A stretch of 64,000 nt of DNA, taken from assembly GCA_900169235.1 (NCBI GenBank), contig FWCC01000190.1:91009-155008 (forward strand), given 5' to 3'. The notes below the pieces were generated by a model. It did not search any database, was not told where the DNA came from, and was given only the letters and a program-made list of their open reading frames with translations. Within the stretch, counting starts at the first letter, position 1. The number at the start of each line of letters is the position of its first letter. This DNA comes from Zarea fungicola (Eukaryota > Ascomycota > Sordariomycetes > Hypocreales > Cordycipitaceae). The translations under genes were made by a program, and so were the position numbers. Below are positions 22,221 to 33,507 of the stretch, one piece after another.

Positions 22221-23637
22221 TCAAGCACTGCTAGCAAGAGACTCTGGCTCGACGCCGACACGCTCACGGCTCATGACATCGAGAAGGAACTGGGTGGGAC
22301 GGTTGTCTTTGTAAACGGCCTGAGAGTTTTTGGCCAGACGAACGCTGTCAAGGTACTTGTCAAACAGGTACGAGCTGTCCATGGGGCCGCCCTTGGCTTC
22401 GGGGTGGAACTGCGTGGAGAAGATGGGGCGAGTCTTGTGAATCATGCCCTCGTTGCTGCCGTCGTTGAGATTGACAAAATACTCCTTGAAGTCGCTTGGC
22501 AGAGTGCTAGAGTCAATGGCGTAGCCGTGGTTCTGGCTGGTAATGTGACATTGGCCAGTGGTCAAATCGAGGGCGGGAATGTTGTGGGCGCGGTTGCCGT
22601 ACTTGAGCTTAATCGTTCTGGCACCGACAGCAAGAGCAAGCAGCTGGTGGCCGAGGCAGATGCCCATGATGGGAATAGAGGAAGTCTCCATCAAGCGGGC
22701 AAGATTGTAGACAGTCTCCTGGCAGTGAGTTGGGTCACCTGGGCCATTGGAGATGAAGACACCGTCAAAGTGCTGAGCAACCTTGTGGATGGGGTAGTTG
22801 TGAGGGAGAACAGTGACCGAGGCACCACGGCTGACGAGGCTTCGGAGAATATTTTCCTTGACACCAGTGTCAATGAGAGCGACATGCAGGTCAGCGCCAG
22901 GGGACTCGACGACGAATGGAGCCTTTGTGCTGACGCGCTTGACCAGGTTGATCTGGCCAGGGTCAATGAAGCCTTCATCTTCGTCGGCGTCGTACTCGTC
23001 ACCAATGGAAATTCTGGCGAGGGAGGAGCCCTGCTCTCTGAGGAAGGTGACAATTTCTCGGGTGTCGACACCAGAGATGGCGGGAACACCTTCGCGAGCA
23101 CACCACTCGCTCAGACTCTCAACAGCGGTCCAATGGCTGTAGTTGAGGGCAACATCGGAGACGACAACACCCGCGCACTGAATGTGGGGGGACTCAAAAT
23201 ATTTGAGTAGGTTGTACTGGTCCCGCTCTTTCGAAGGGACTCCGTAGTTGCCAATCAAGGGCTGGGTGAAGACGAGAATCTGACCGCGGTACGAGGGGTC
23301 GGTCATAGACTCGGGGTATCCGACGAGGGAAGTGGTGAAGACAGCCTCGCCAGAGATGTTAGCATTGGCGCCAAAGGCTTTTCCTCGAAAAACGGGACCA
23401 TCCTGCAGAACCGAGAGTTAGATTGGGCAACACAACAAGAGCCCAACGCGAGCAAGCATGGCATGGGGGACAGCTTACGCGGATGGTGAAAGTGGCAGGC
23501 AAAGAGTTGGCTGCAGCGGATCTAGCTTTGCTACCGGTAGAAAGAAACTGAGCTTGTACCGTCATGAACTTGCTGCGAGTCGGCATCGCCATTCTGGCGG
23601 CCGGCTTAGCAACATGGCTTGTCAGGCGGGCGAACAT
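22221..23637 (-). CDS. arg2: Carbamoyl-phosphate synthase, arginine-specific, small (glutaminase) subunit, mitochondrial (446 aa, 2 exons)
   Basis: This subunit releases ammonia from glutamine and feeds it to the large subunit for the carbamoyl phosphate used in arginine synthesis. Exons are 23479-23637 and 22221-23402 on the minus strand. The intron is GTAAGC...CTGCAG, and the join gives [20 protein letters not shown]. Exon 1 is rich in Arg, Ala, Ser and Thr and lacks acids ([19 protein letters not shown]), consistent with a mitochondrial presequence. The CPSase small-chain N-domain is followed by the class I GATase. The nucleophile Cys (about residue 302) sits in [13 protein letters not shown]. 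The catalytic dyad region is [11 protein letters not shown], with the conserved SQNHGYAID. Length is close to Neurospora ARG-2. A leader intron is likely at 23764-23852. The arginine attenuator peptide expected upstream was not found (see findings). Confidence 0.95.
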
Positions 23638-23652
23638 TGTGGGCGAAAGCGC

Positions 23653-23709
23653 TTAGATTTGCTTGAAAGCCGGGTTCCAGATCTGTTTCGACGGAGGGGT
23701 CTTGTTCAT
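23653..23709 (-). CDS. Short upstream open reading frame in the arg2 leader (18 codons)
   Basis: This ATG-initiated frame encodes 18 residues (MNKTPPSKQIWNPAFKQI) and stops 15 nt before the arg2 ATG. It sits where a regulatory uORF could act. However, it lacks the conserved Asp and the DYLSDHLW-like core of the arginine attenuator peptide. Whether it is translated cannot be told from sequence. Confidence 0.35.
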   Translation of the reverse strand: MNKTPPSKQIWNPAFKQI

Positions 23710-25722
23710 AATCTGAAGGGCGACACAAAAAGGTCGGAGAAATCTTGCTAGAGACCGCGCAATCTAAGGGCAGAGAGGGAGAATGGTCAGCTTCATGTCG
23801 TGTACTGGAAACGCCTGGAGAGCGGTGTATGAGGGCGGCGAGTAAAACGTACCGAGGGCAGCGGCCACTGTCGACGTGATGCAGGTAAAGGAATTGATGG
23901 ATAAAATTGATTGTTTTGCAATCAATGTCGACAAATGAAGTTTGAAATTCTGTGTGACACCGTCCGGAGAGGGTGGCCGAGGTTGGCGATGAAAATGTTC
24001 TGGGGGATGAAGGAGAAAGAGTCTGGCAGCAAAGGTACAAGCGCAAGAAGTTTCGGTGGTGCGTGACAATGACTGCAAATTGCCCGAGACCGGCGGGCAA
24101 CAGAGCGTCTCCAGAGGCAGATATGGGGGTACATGCACTGCACGGAGCAGACTGATTTCAGGAAAATGGGAGTCCCCGCTGCGCAATTTGGTACTCCGTT
24201 TTGCGATTAGTGTACGGACAGCACAAGCCAGAAGCTGATTGGGACGATGCACAGGGCTAGATTAAATACTGCGACGGACTGAATCGATGTGGAAAAAAAA
24301 GAAGAGTAATAAGAAGTTGCATATCGAATAGCCCTAAAACGTTGTACCAATGGTGATCAACTATTTTTGGGGGGGAGGAACCCGTCAACTGTGGCTGGCT
24401 TTGTTCATTGGAACGGCCACAGGGGTCTAACCACTGGAAGATGTCAATTCCAGCGGCGTAGCAAGGGGATGACTCTAGACAATGTGAGGTGCCATTTACG
24501 GACGGTATCGGCGGCTTCGATTTCACTCCCAGCGGCTTGGTCGTAGGAGTTCGCTACTACAATAATAAGCAGAGAAGTGGCTGTTTGGGATTGGCTCTCG
24601 CCCATAATTCCCTCTCACGCTGCCCTGTCATTAGCACATAACTACTGTAGCTAGGTAGTGATAGGTACCGGGCCTTATCTGACCGCCCCCACTGTATTCT
24701 TCCCACAGTTTCGCGAAATGGGTTTGCAGGTGAGTGTGTCAAAAGCTCCGGTTAATAAACACTTTCTCTTTCTTTATCTGAGAAGAATAGCGAATCGAGT
24801 GTATTGTGTTGAAACTGAAACTTGGAATATGGTGTGTTATTAATTGATATTGCGCGTCGCTGTACTTGGCCAGCTTCTGGTGACCTGCCGCGACTCGTCA
24901 GTGTTGCTTCAAGTCAGCGTTGCGAGTGTATTACATGTAAAGAACCTATCCAGGGTTCAAGCAATTTGGATTGTACCAATGCTAATGAAGCCGTTGGGGA
25001 AGGCAAGCACAGCAAGGTAGCATTATGATGGTACAGAATGGGACATGACGTGGCACCAAATCAAGCAGGCAATAACGGCAGAACACCTAAAGCCGGTGGC
25101 TTTCTTCGTGCGTCGGTAGGTTTTGCAAAATTCAAGTTGCTTATTAGCTTGTCGGCGGATTTCTATAAATAAATGGATACTTAAAAACACGCCGTAGTAG
25201 ACAGGCGTTGGTTTATCTGATGTAGATGCCCCGGCACCGCTGCGTGGCACATGCTAAAGGTGTTGATGCGCAAGCTTATGTAGCTATATTCTGAGCAAAC
25301 GGCAGCATCAACTCCCTGCTCTTTGGTTTGCACACAAGCCACCAAGCTCCTCTTGAGCCATCACCGCTCCATAGTTGACACCTATGCCTCGCTTATGTCA
25401 GGATAAAATGACCGTTTAACGTTTAGTCCGAAAAAACACGCCGTACAGTGCAGGGATATGCAGTCATCTCACTTGCAGCAGCTTTATCCGATGAATAGCT
25501 GACAAAGTCTTCATGCTGAGGCGGCGGGTCAGTCTGTGGAGACAGACACGCTCCAGCGCTTGACTTTGGACGAGCTGAGCGGCTTGAACGGGGTTGTTGT
25601 GTGGTGATATTATATCATTTATACTGAATTTTGTGAGAAAAGTCATATACGCTCACTTTTTCATGGCACTACAAGGTATTCATATATGCTGTGTCTGCGC
25701 TCAAGCTTTCGGCCCCATCCTC
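23710..25722. other. arg2 upstream region and spacer to ETF beta
   Basis: This holds the arg2 leader, with a probable intron (GTACGT...CCTTAG, 23764-23852 on the minus strand), and its promoter. About 1.4 kb of AT-rich spacer follows up to the 3' end of the ETF beta gene. No gene is supported. A G-run lies near 24367-24374. Confidence 0.5.
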
Positions 25723-26768
25723 TTACAGAGCGCCGAGCTCCTTCAGCTTGCCAATGAGGCCATCGACGTCCTCCACCTTGCCGCCGCCTTGTCTTGCCGG
25801 GGGTTCTGAAATAAAATCTTTAGCATGCCATGGTTCAAGTATGTGGGAAGATTTTGCATTTCCGACTGCGCAGAGCAGGTGTCTTCCAATTGGAGTCCCA
25901 AACCGGCCGCTGGTCAAGACATGAACAAGAGAGAGAAAAAAGAATAAAAAACTCACCAGTCACCTTGAGGATCTTGAGGCGCACCTCATTGCCCAGTCCC
26001 ATGTCGCCCAACTTGACCTTTTCTAGCTTCTTCTTCTTCGCCTTCATAATGTTTGGCAGACTCGCATACCGGGGCTCATTCAGCCGCAGATCCGTCGTTA
26101 TCACCATGGGGAGCTTCGCCTTGACTGTCTCCACGCCGCCGTCTACCTCCTTCGTCACCGTCACCACATCGCCTTCCCCGAATTCCACCTTGCTCGCCTG
26201 CGTTGCCTGTGCCCAGCCCAGCAAGCCCGCCAGCATCTGGCCCGTCTGTCCCGCGTCGTCGTCGATACTCTGCTTGCCAAGCACTACCAGATTGCTCTTT
26301 TGCTGCTCCACCGTCTTGGCCAGCATCTTGGCCACCGTCAACGGCTCCAGGTCCTCTCCTTCCTTCAGCTCGACATGGATGCCGCGGTCTGCGCCCATGG
26401 CCATGGCGGTGCGGATCACGTCTTGCGCTTTAGGGGGGCCGGCAGAGATGACGCAGATATCTTCGACGCCGCCTGGGGCGCGCTTCTTTTCACGGATGCG
26501 TACCGACTCTTCAATGGAGAGCTCGTCAAAGGGATTCATCGAGTGCTTGACGCCGGCTGTTTCGACCCCCGTTTGGGCCTTGTTGACACGGGGCTTGACC
26601 TAGCAAGGGAGGGAAGAAAGGCGTCATTAGCTACGGCCTGGGAGCTTCGTCGAACCATTGGTCACCATAAACGGCGGCACAGGCGCCGCCGTGGAAACCG
26701 AGTGAATTTTTACTCACAGCATAGTCAATTACCCTCTTAATAGGGACTAGAATTCGTAGCGAAGACAT
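25723..26768 (-). CDS. Electron transfer flavoprotein beta subunit (258 aa, 3 exons)
   Basis: ETF beta, with ETF alpha, carries electrons from mitochondrial acyl-CoA and related dehydrogenases to ETF-ubiquinone oxidoreductase. Exons are 26718-26768, 25957-26599 and 25723-25805 on the minus strand, with GTGAGT...GCTAG and GTGAGT...TTCAG introns. Exon 1 encodes [17 protein letters not shown]. The join gives [15 protein letters not shown] and then [16 protein letters not shown], all standard for the family. The signature [20 protein letters not shown] and the [28 protein letters not shown] segment are intact. The last exon gives the conserved short end ([18 protein letters not shown]). Length matches fungal and animal ETFB. 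No separate presequence is visible, which is usual for this subunit. Confidence 0.95.
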
Positions 26769-27292
26769 GATTGCTTTGTCGATTTGACGTTGTGTAGACA
26801 GCTCAATGCAGGCGGGAGACGGGGGATGGAAGGAAGGAAGGCCGACTTTTTGGCGGTTGGTTTATTCGCTGCCCCGGCTCAGGCTCTGGGTTGCTGTTTG
26901 CGCTGCTCAGAGACCCGACACATGCCGGCTTGCGCCGGCTGCCACACATCCGCGGCAGCCAGTGCATCACGTGATAACGGACATGTCACCGACCATCGGC
27001 TCCCGACCGCAAGTCGACCATACAAGTACTTTCCCAGAAGAAGAAAAAAGAGAGACTGGCGGTTTACAGCACATTGGAAATTTCATGAATGTTTATTTCT
27101 ATATTAAAAGGCCGTATAATAAACAATTTGCTCAATGCAAACCGCCCCTCCTAGCCAATAACACGCCATACACTCCCATGCAAAACGTCCATAAAGAGGG
27201 AATCATCCGAATACATGCAAAAGTGGCAAAAAGGCAACAGGAATGAAGACAAAAGCAACAAAATAGATGAAATAGTTTCGCATATTGCTAGA
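26769..27292. other. Intergenic spacer upstream of ETF beta
   Basis: This is the promoter side of the ETF beta gene and the 3' side of the ArfGAP gene. It contains one CACGTG-like word (tcacgtga near 26967). No gene is seen. Confidence 0.5.
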
Positions 27293-28594
27293 TCACCAGT
27301 CATCCCATTCGTCACCCTTAGTCTTCGTAGCCGGCGCAACGGTGTTTCCTTTCTTGCCCATGCCCATGGCATTTGTACCAATCGAATTGTTTTTCTGTGG
27401 TTTCTGGTCTGCTAGGGTGGAAAACGAGTCCCAGAAGTCCTTTTTGCTCTCATCCAGGGGAGCCTCGCGTCTTGCGGGTTCATTGCTACCCTCAACGAAT
27501 CGGTTGAAGCCATCCTGAGCACTCTTACCGGCCAACTGTGCCTGCCTGCCGATCTGCGCCGCCGTAAGCTGAGCCTGTCTGGCGAAATCGCCCTCAGCAA
27601 TCTGCATAACAACATTCGTTAGTAACAAGGCAGAGTGTTGAGGGTTTAAGATGATTAAATCTGCCTCCACCTGCCTACCTTGGCAGCCGTGGGCTGAATA
27701 TATCCGTCATTGACTGTCTTGGCCGTCTTGGACACTGTCGAGGTGAACCAGCCAAAGCCCTTTGTCAGTGCTGCTAGTGGATCATTTTGTACATCATCAA
27801 AGTTAGGCAATGCATGGTTGCTGTTGCCCGCACTAGGGGCCGGCGTATTACCAAACCCAGCATACTTGCCACCCTGGTTAGGGGCCAAACCCTCTGGGCG
27901 TGACGCATTCTCAGCACCAAGCTTGGCAAAGTACTTGTCGTCGACTCTTACTTTGCCGTTGCCGCCCCCTTGGCCTGGGCTCTGGCTTCGGGTGCCATTG
28001 TTTCTTGCTGTGCCGCTTAACGGTGTCGCCGTGCGAGAAGATGCCGACGCTGGCTTCATAGAAGCAGCATCAGGCTTCTTTTCGCCTGGCACGTAGTCCT
28101 TGCCCTCGACCTTGCACGTCAGACGCTCCTTGTACTCCTCACCAACCTCTCCGCTGTAACGCTCGGCGATTGTGGCGTCCTCCCATGAGATGCCACGCAT
28201 CTGGGTATCCTCATGCTCGTCGAAAAAGACTCGCCAATTCTCGTTACCACCGAGGCGCATACGCTCAATCTCGCTTGCTTTGAAGGCGTCCATGGATATG
28301 CTCCGTACAAAGGAAATGTGTACGCCCAGGCCGCGGTGGACACCGGCACAGGACAGGCAGATGAAGACGCCAAATTTGGGGGATGCCCATTGCGGAGATG
28401 GTGCATTGCAGTCGCAGCAAACGTTATTCTTGGATTCTTTTTGGATCGCGGCCAGCTATGGAAAAGAGTGTCGACAAATGTCAGTGCATGCGACAGCAGG
28501 GAAAGGGGGGGGGGGTTGCTAAAAAGCATGCGCCAGGTGTTCCTACCTTGGACCGCGTCTCAGGATCGACCTCCCACATTGCCTTGGACGTCAT
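27293..28594 (-). CDS. GCS1: ADP-ribosylation factor GTPase-activating protein, Gcs1/ArfGAP1 type (377 aa, 3 exons)
   Basis: It stimulates GTP hydrolysis on Arf1 in COPI and Golgi traffic. Exons are 28547-28594, 27679-28455 and 27293-27601 on the minus strand, all phase 0 (GTAGGA...CCATAG; GTAGGC...ATGCAG with a TACTAACG branch site). The 16-codon first exon gives MTSKAMWEVDPETRSK, which aligns with the start of yeast Gcs1. The zinc finger is complete: CX2CX16CX2C at residues 29, 32, 49 and 52. The arginine finger Arg57 sits in AGVHRGLGVHISFVRSISMD. The middle is Ser/Pro-rich. The segment DPLAALTKGFGWFTSTVSKTAKTVND looks like an amphipathic lipid-packing (ALPS-type) helix. The C-terminus ends GDEWDDW. 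Intron 1 carries an 11-nt G/C homopolymer at 28505-28515. Confidence 0.94.
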
Positions 28595-29327
28595 TGTGCC
28601 GGGCTATAATAAGTGAGAGGTGTAAGGGAAAAAGCTTTGCACAGTCGAGCCAGATTTAACGTCACGGTTGGCTTGATTGAAATGCTGGGCAAATATCGAG
28701 GGAGCCAGTACAGCAACATGCGTTGCGGCTCCAGATTATTATGGGGCATCGATGGATCATACATGGTGGGGCAACTACGAACTACGGCTTGGCCACAACA
28801 ATGGGCCGTAGGGCGGCGAAACTACATATTGCGATGCAATGGCCAGATAGATCTACAACAGTCTTGCGCACAGCCTTTCTGTTGTTTATCACTACAGCAG
28901 ACATATGAAGTACACTGAAAAAAAAAAAGACTAGAGTTACCAGTGCACCGAAGCAGTCTCGTCCAGGCGTCCTTGTATTAATCAATAAATTAATTTCATT
29001 AAGATTCTGTCCCATGTCAAAGAAAAGCAAGCATCTCGGGAAGCAGAACATTTCAAAACGTTGCAAGCATAACCGGCTAACACATCCGTACCGTGCTTTC
29101 GTTTATGCACCCATATCGATATGAAATCGCGAGCAAAAATAATAGTTCAGAGCCACCCAATATCAAACGTCCCATGAAGCATTCACATCACAGTCGTACC
29201 AAGAAAATAGTCTTGGGTTGTAGTATAATAACGTTTCTTCCAACTTGCGTGCCATATCGTAACAGTGCTTTGGAGGCATGGCCAAGGTCCTAGCGTCGGC
29301 TTGCACCGTCCTGCTGTGCCTATTCAT
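28595..29327. other. Intergenic spacer upstream of the ArfGAP gene
   Basis: This is AT-rich sequence with an A run near 28918-28930. It should hold the promoter of the ArfGAP gene and the 3'UTR of the RRM gene. No gene is supported. Confidence 0.5.
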
Positions 29328-30787
29328 CTAGGCTGCAACGGGAGCAGCCTCGGCGGCAGGAGCCTCGGTGGTAGCAGCCTCAGTCTCGGGGGCGTTGGCC
29401 TCCTCATCAGTCTTGTCAGGGCTGTCAATAGCAACCTTGACAGCAATCTCACGGCCCTCAATCTCCTTGCCGTTCATCTCGCTGACAGCCTTCTGCTGCA
29501 GCTCCTCGGTGGCCAGAGTGACGAAACCGAAACCACGGCCCTTGCGAGCCTCACCACGAGCCTGCAGCTTCTTGATCATGAAGCGGGGGATGGGGCGCAG
29601 AGCGATCTTGGCGGAAGAAGGATCGTAGGCCTTGAAAAGCTCAATAAGCTGGAGAGAAAATCGTAATTAGCTAGTATTCATGCATTATGCCAAAGGCACT
29701 TTGATTCATACCTTTTCCTCAGTAAGGTCATAAGGCAGGTTAGCAACCATGACCTTGGTCTTGGAGGCAATACCATCGGCCGGGGGGCCACGCTCACGGC
29801 GCTCGCGGGGCGCGCGAGCTTCTTTCTTGGAAGCCTTGTTTGTCGTGTCAGTTGCTTTCTTGTTGGTAATGTCTTGTAGTGGCTGAACCTCAGAAGTGGT
29901 GGCCTCTGCCTCGGCAGCAGCGGCAGCAGCGGCGACGGCAGCGGCAGGAGCAGCAACGTCGGCAGCTTCAGTCTCGCCTTCCTTCTTCTCCTCACCCTCC
30001 TAATATGGTTATTAGATGATCCGAGTCGGTGGATGGTAAGAGCCACAAATAGAAACTTACAGCAGTGCGGCCAGCGCGACCACCACGGCCGCCACGTCCA
30101 CCACGGCCACCACGGCCACGACCGCGACCAGAAGCGCGGCGACGACTGGACTCGGTGCCGTTGCCTTCACCGTTTGCGGCAGGCTCAACCTTCTCGCCAG
30201 CAGGCTCGGGCTTGCGAGCGAGCTGCACAGAGACCTTGCGCTCGAGGATCTCCTTGCCGGAGAGCTCGGTGATAGCGCTTTCAGCTTCGCTGGGGGTCGA
30301 GAGGTCGACGAAGGCGTAGCCGACGGGGCGGTCGGTGCGGGGGTTCTTGGGGATGGAGACAGACTCGCTAGAGTAGAAAAATGCATCGGTCAGTACGGCA
30401 ATAATGATTGATGAGAGTAGTACAAGATAATTTGTGGCTATGATTGAAGATTCGCTGTTGTAAATACGGCGTTACACCACGGCGAGGGTTTTGCAGAGCC
30501 ACAAAGACTCATACAAGCGATAGGCAGGTCACAGCTGCGGCGGCGGCCAGTACAGGCAGCACAAAAGGGGAAAAAACTTACACAAGATAGTTCTTGAAAA
30601 AGTCCTTCAACTCTCCCTCAGTTGTCGGGTAGGCCAGGTTGCCAATGTACAGACGACGGCCCTCTGCAGCAGAGGCAGAGGCAGCCTCGTTGGCGGCGGC
30701 CTTGTCATTGATAGAGGTGTTGCTCAGAGTGTTGGCAACGTCATTGACGGCGGCATCAGTAGCGTTCTCCACGTTGGTAGCAGACAT
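29328..30787 (-). CDS. Two-RRM, RGG-rich RNA-binding protein (373 aa, 4 exons)
   Basis: This is an RNA-binding protein; its target is unknown. Exons are 30582-30787, 30061-30367, 29712-29999 and 29328-29648 on the minus strand, with frame kept at every join. RRM1 has RNP2 RLYIGNLAY (about residues 45-53) and, after the first splice, RNP1 VGYAFVDL (about 84-91). A run of RGRGRGGRGGRGGRGGR follows at the end of exon 2. An Ala/Glu-rich acidic linker comes next. RRM2 starts KVMVANLPYDLTEEK near residue 253, with RNP1 GRGFGFVTL near 300. The C-terminus is Ala/Glu/Thr-rich. Splitting each RRM by an intron after its first half is a consistent gene structure. The RGG tract is encoded by a near-tandem GGCCGTGG-type repeat. 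The layout recalls fungal Sbp1/nucleolin-like proteins, but I do not assign an orthologue. Confidence 0.9.
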
Positions 30788-31989
30788 TTTTAAAGATGTG
30801 CAGTAGGATGGAGATGGAAAAGGTTGTGCGTTGTGCGGCTGGGTTATAAGAATGACGTTGAGAACGTTTGCGAGGTTGACGGGGGTTCAGGATCCGGCGG
30901 AGTCGGAAGATGTGAGTTGAACTCTGGTGCAATGAGGGAGGGAGTTGGTCAGGGTAGCTTGGTGCCCTAGAATCGGGGTTGAAAGTTATCGACAGACGAC
31001 GGTGCGTTGCGCGGAGACACAGGTTGACTTTTGTTTGTGATGAAGGAGAAGGAAAGGGGGGGGAGGCCGTGAAAGTTTAGAGGAAAGGCATAATAAACTA
31101 AATAATTTTCGCCACGGCGCAGAGTGCAGGCACGCGCGCATAGGCTAGCCTAGAGCCTACTTGCCTTAGTATTAGGTACCTGCCTGCCAGGAGCAAAGGG
31201 GCACCACTTTTCTTTACAGGCATTCATAAGGGGTGAGGAGGGAAGACCGTGGACTCCCCTACAATTTTACCAGTCTACGGACAGGTACTAACAGGAACTG
31301 CCCCTGCAATTACTTACTTGCTGTAGCACCCAGCCGTCAACGAACTGGCAGGTACGCCAAAGCTTTGAGCAAGTACCTACTACCTAGGACCTGAGGTAGA
31401 GGTTAGCTGTACTGTTCTACCAGTACCTGCCTGGGTACCTTAGCGGGCTTTCGACAGCGGCTCTAGCCTGTATCCGTCCCCTAGAGAAGCTCCATTGTGG
31501 GAGCGAAGCTTCTTCCTCCAAGCTTCTGCGGTGCCGGGTCTTGATGCGGAGTACGGGCCCGCCCAGCCAGTCTTTTCCTGTCACAGTTTTAACCACACGT
31601 CTCCACCTGGAATAATTGAACCAGCGAGCCTAAATTATTCAACAGCCTCCTGCAGTGACTTTGTAGCACAGCCAAACAATTATATAAAAATGGGGCAAAA
31701 TACGAATTGCTTCATGTCTCTGAAAAAGCTGTGCAACTCGTCTTTGCAGGACTATCAGGCGGATAGAATGGCCTGCGTTGGCAGCAAACGGTAGTTTGGA
31801 AATGGTTTTGCTCACCGCTCAAGTCTGTCAATCACCGTTTCAATACCGAATACCTGACATTGGTTCCGCCTACCCACCACTATGGGCCCCGAGACAGAAC
31901 CACTTGCAGCCCGACATCGTTCTTGTGGCGATCTAGTGCTGCTTTCCAATGGTCCTATTCTATGTCATTATCTACACCCACAGCCTCCA
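30788..31989. other. Promoter of the RRM gene and AGGTA/TACCT-rich spacer
   Basis: The first few hundred bases are the RRM gene promoter. From about 31160 to 31450 the sequence is crowded with AGGTA, TACCT and GTACCTGCC words in both orientations. No gene is supported. Confidence 0.5.
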
Positions 31990-32409
31990 TCAGGCCCCGA
32001 AACAAGCCCCGAAAATGCAGTTCAGTCGTCCAGATCGTGACCGCAGCAAAACGGAGATGAAGGCTGTAGCCGTGTGCGCCAACTCCAAGTCAATAATACC
32101 TGTAATGTTGTCAGCCAAGATATGATGGCCTTTGTCGTCGCCATGCTTTAGATAGAATTTCCCATCGTCTGTCTGCGAAGGCGTTACAAGTGGTGCCAGG
32201 TCCATCAAGAATCGATTCACCAGGTACCCATGTACCGCTCGCTGTTCGTAGATTTCTTCTGTGACAATCCTATGTAGAATCTACCGCCAACGGGATATAC
32301 GGTGCTCTTCCGCTGATTGAAACGGTCTGCTGGTGTGCAATTGGCCGCCAGTCAATTCCATACCCATTGCAACGGTGTTAAGTGGTAACTTTTGCCAAGG
32401 AGCAAGGTC
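31990..32409 (-). pseudogene. Relic of an APH/choline-kinase-like phosphotransferase
   Basis: One minus-strand frame reads through this stretch with a single internal TAG (32281-32283). It contains the catalytic-loop-like FYLKHGDDKGHHILAD and the metal-binding GIIDLELA of the fungal aminoglycoside-phosphotransferase-like family. Upstream in the same frame, AEEHRISRWR and VTEEIYEQRAVHGYLVNRFL are in keeping with such a protein. After DLELAHTATAF the resemblance stops. No start, no N-lobe and no downstream C-terminal part could be found. I read it as a broken fragment. The family call rests on remembered motif patterns, so a search is needed. Confidence 0.5.
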
Positions 32410-33507
32410 ATTTCTCGTCGTTCTGCTTTGCCAGTTGCAGGGAAGTAGTTATTTGCATCCTACATATAACCGGTTAGTAGTGTATTGATATAGATAATGG
32501 GCGAGCAAACCTACCAGGAGGGACAGCAATGGAAGGTGAACTGGATATGGCCAATGCAGAGGTGGCGATTGCAGAGCACGTTGCCTCCATGACGTCGAAT
32601 ACCAGGTCGGTCGCAATTTTCAAAGTCACAGTAGCAGAGAGGTAAGTAGTACTTCACGAGATAATTGAACGGCCTGTTGGTTTTACTGGTTGGTTTGCTC
32701 CCTGCAACCACGCATTACAGATAAGGCACATGCAGTAAGGGGTACTCTACTAAAGTATTATTTTAGATGGCAAAATAATTCCTTCCCATTTTTGTGTTTT
32801 GGTCACCAAGAATAGCAGCATTTAAATGTCTAGGCCAACCGGTCCCTTTCACATTCGACGTTCTACGGCCAAGAACAGGTACAAATTTTGAGAGCATAAC
32901 TTCAACTCAGCGGTGTGAATTGCACCAACTGATCAAACATTTGTGCAACCCTGCTTCAACATGTTTTTCCAACTATTAAGAGAACTTCAATGGAAGTAAA
33001 CAAAACTGACAGTCGAAAAATGACTGAGCTTGCTGTGAAATGAAGTCTTCCGTACAGGCCTTGGTTTCGGCGCTTGTCAGTATATTCATTCATTGCCTTG
33101 GCATCGAATAGCCAGCGCTGCTCTAAAATCTTCACTGTCAATCTTCCAATGGGATATGAGCCTCAATTTTTTTTTCTTCTTTTGAAAATATTAAGGGACG
33201 GGGACAGCTGACTACGATTCCTTTGTTATGGTCTAATACAAAGAAAGCCCGCAGGTCGTACAGGCGCTATGTACCACTGAGCAAGGGCAGCCAACAATGA
33301 ATTACCAAAGCCAGCCGCCTTGCTAATGTATTATAAGTTACCCAACCTACATTGGTATATTTTGATAAAAATCTGTTCCTTCACTCCTTTACTCATTTTC
33401 ACTTTTTGACTTATGCAGGTATCCTAGTCCTCTAATTTCTTCGAAACTGTATCCGTTAACGCTACCGTTTGGCCAGTTCGTTGGCCTTGAGAAACCTCGT
33501 CCTAACA
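32410..33507. other. AT-rich spacer without supported genes
   Basis: This is AT-rich sequence with short scattered open frames and no recognisable motif. It may include more remains of the adjacent phosphotransferase relic. Confidence 0.4.

Noticed and set aside
22170..23210. 346-codon open frame on the plus strand opposite arg2
   Set aside because: It is the antisense shadow of the arg2 coding sequence, kept open by strong third-position codon bias. It has no homology-like content of its own.
24257..24526. Frame with a VDHHW segment as the arginine attenuator peptide
   Set aside because: The match to the attenuator core is only Asp-His-x-Trp. It sits about 700 nt above the arg2 ATG, has no stop right after the core and no proper start spacing.
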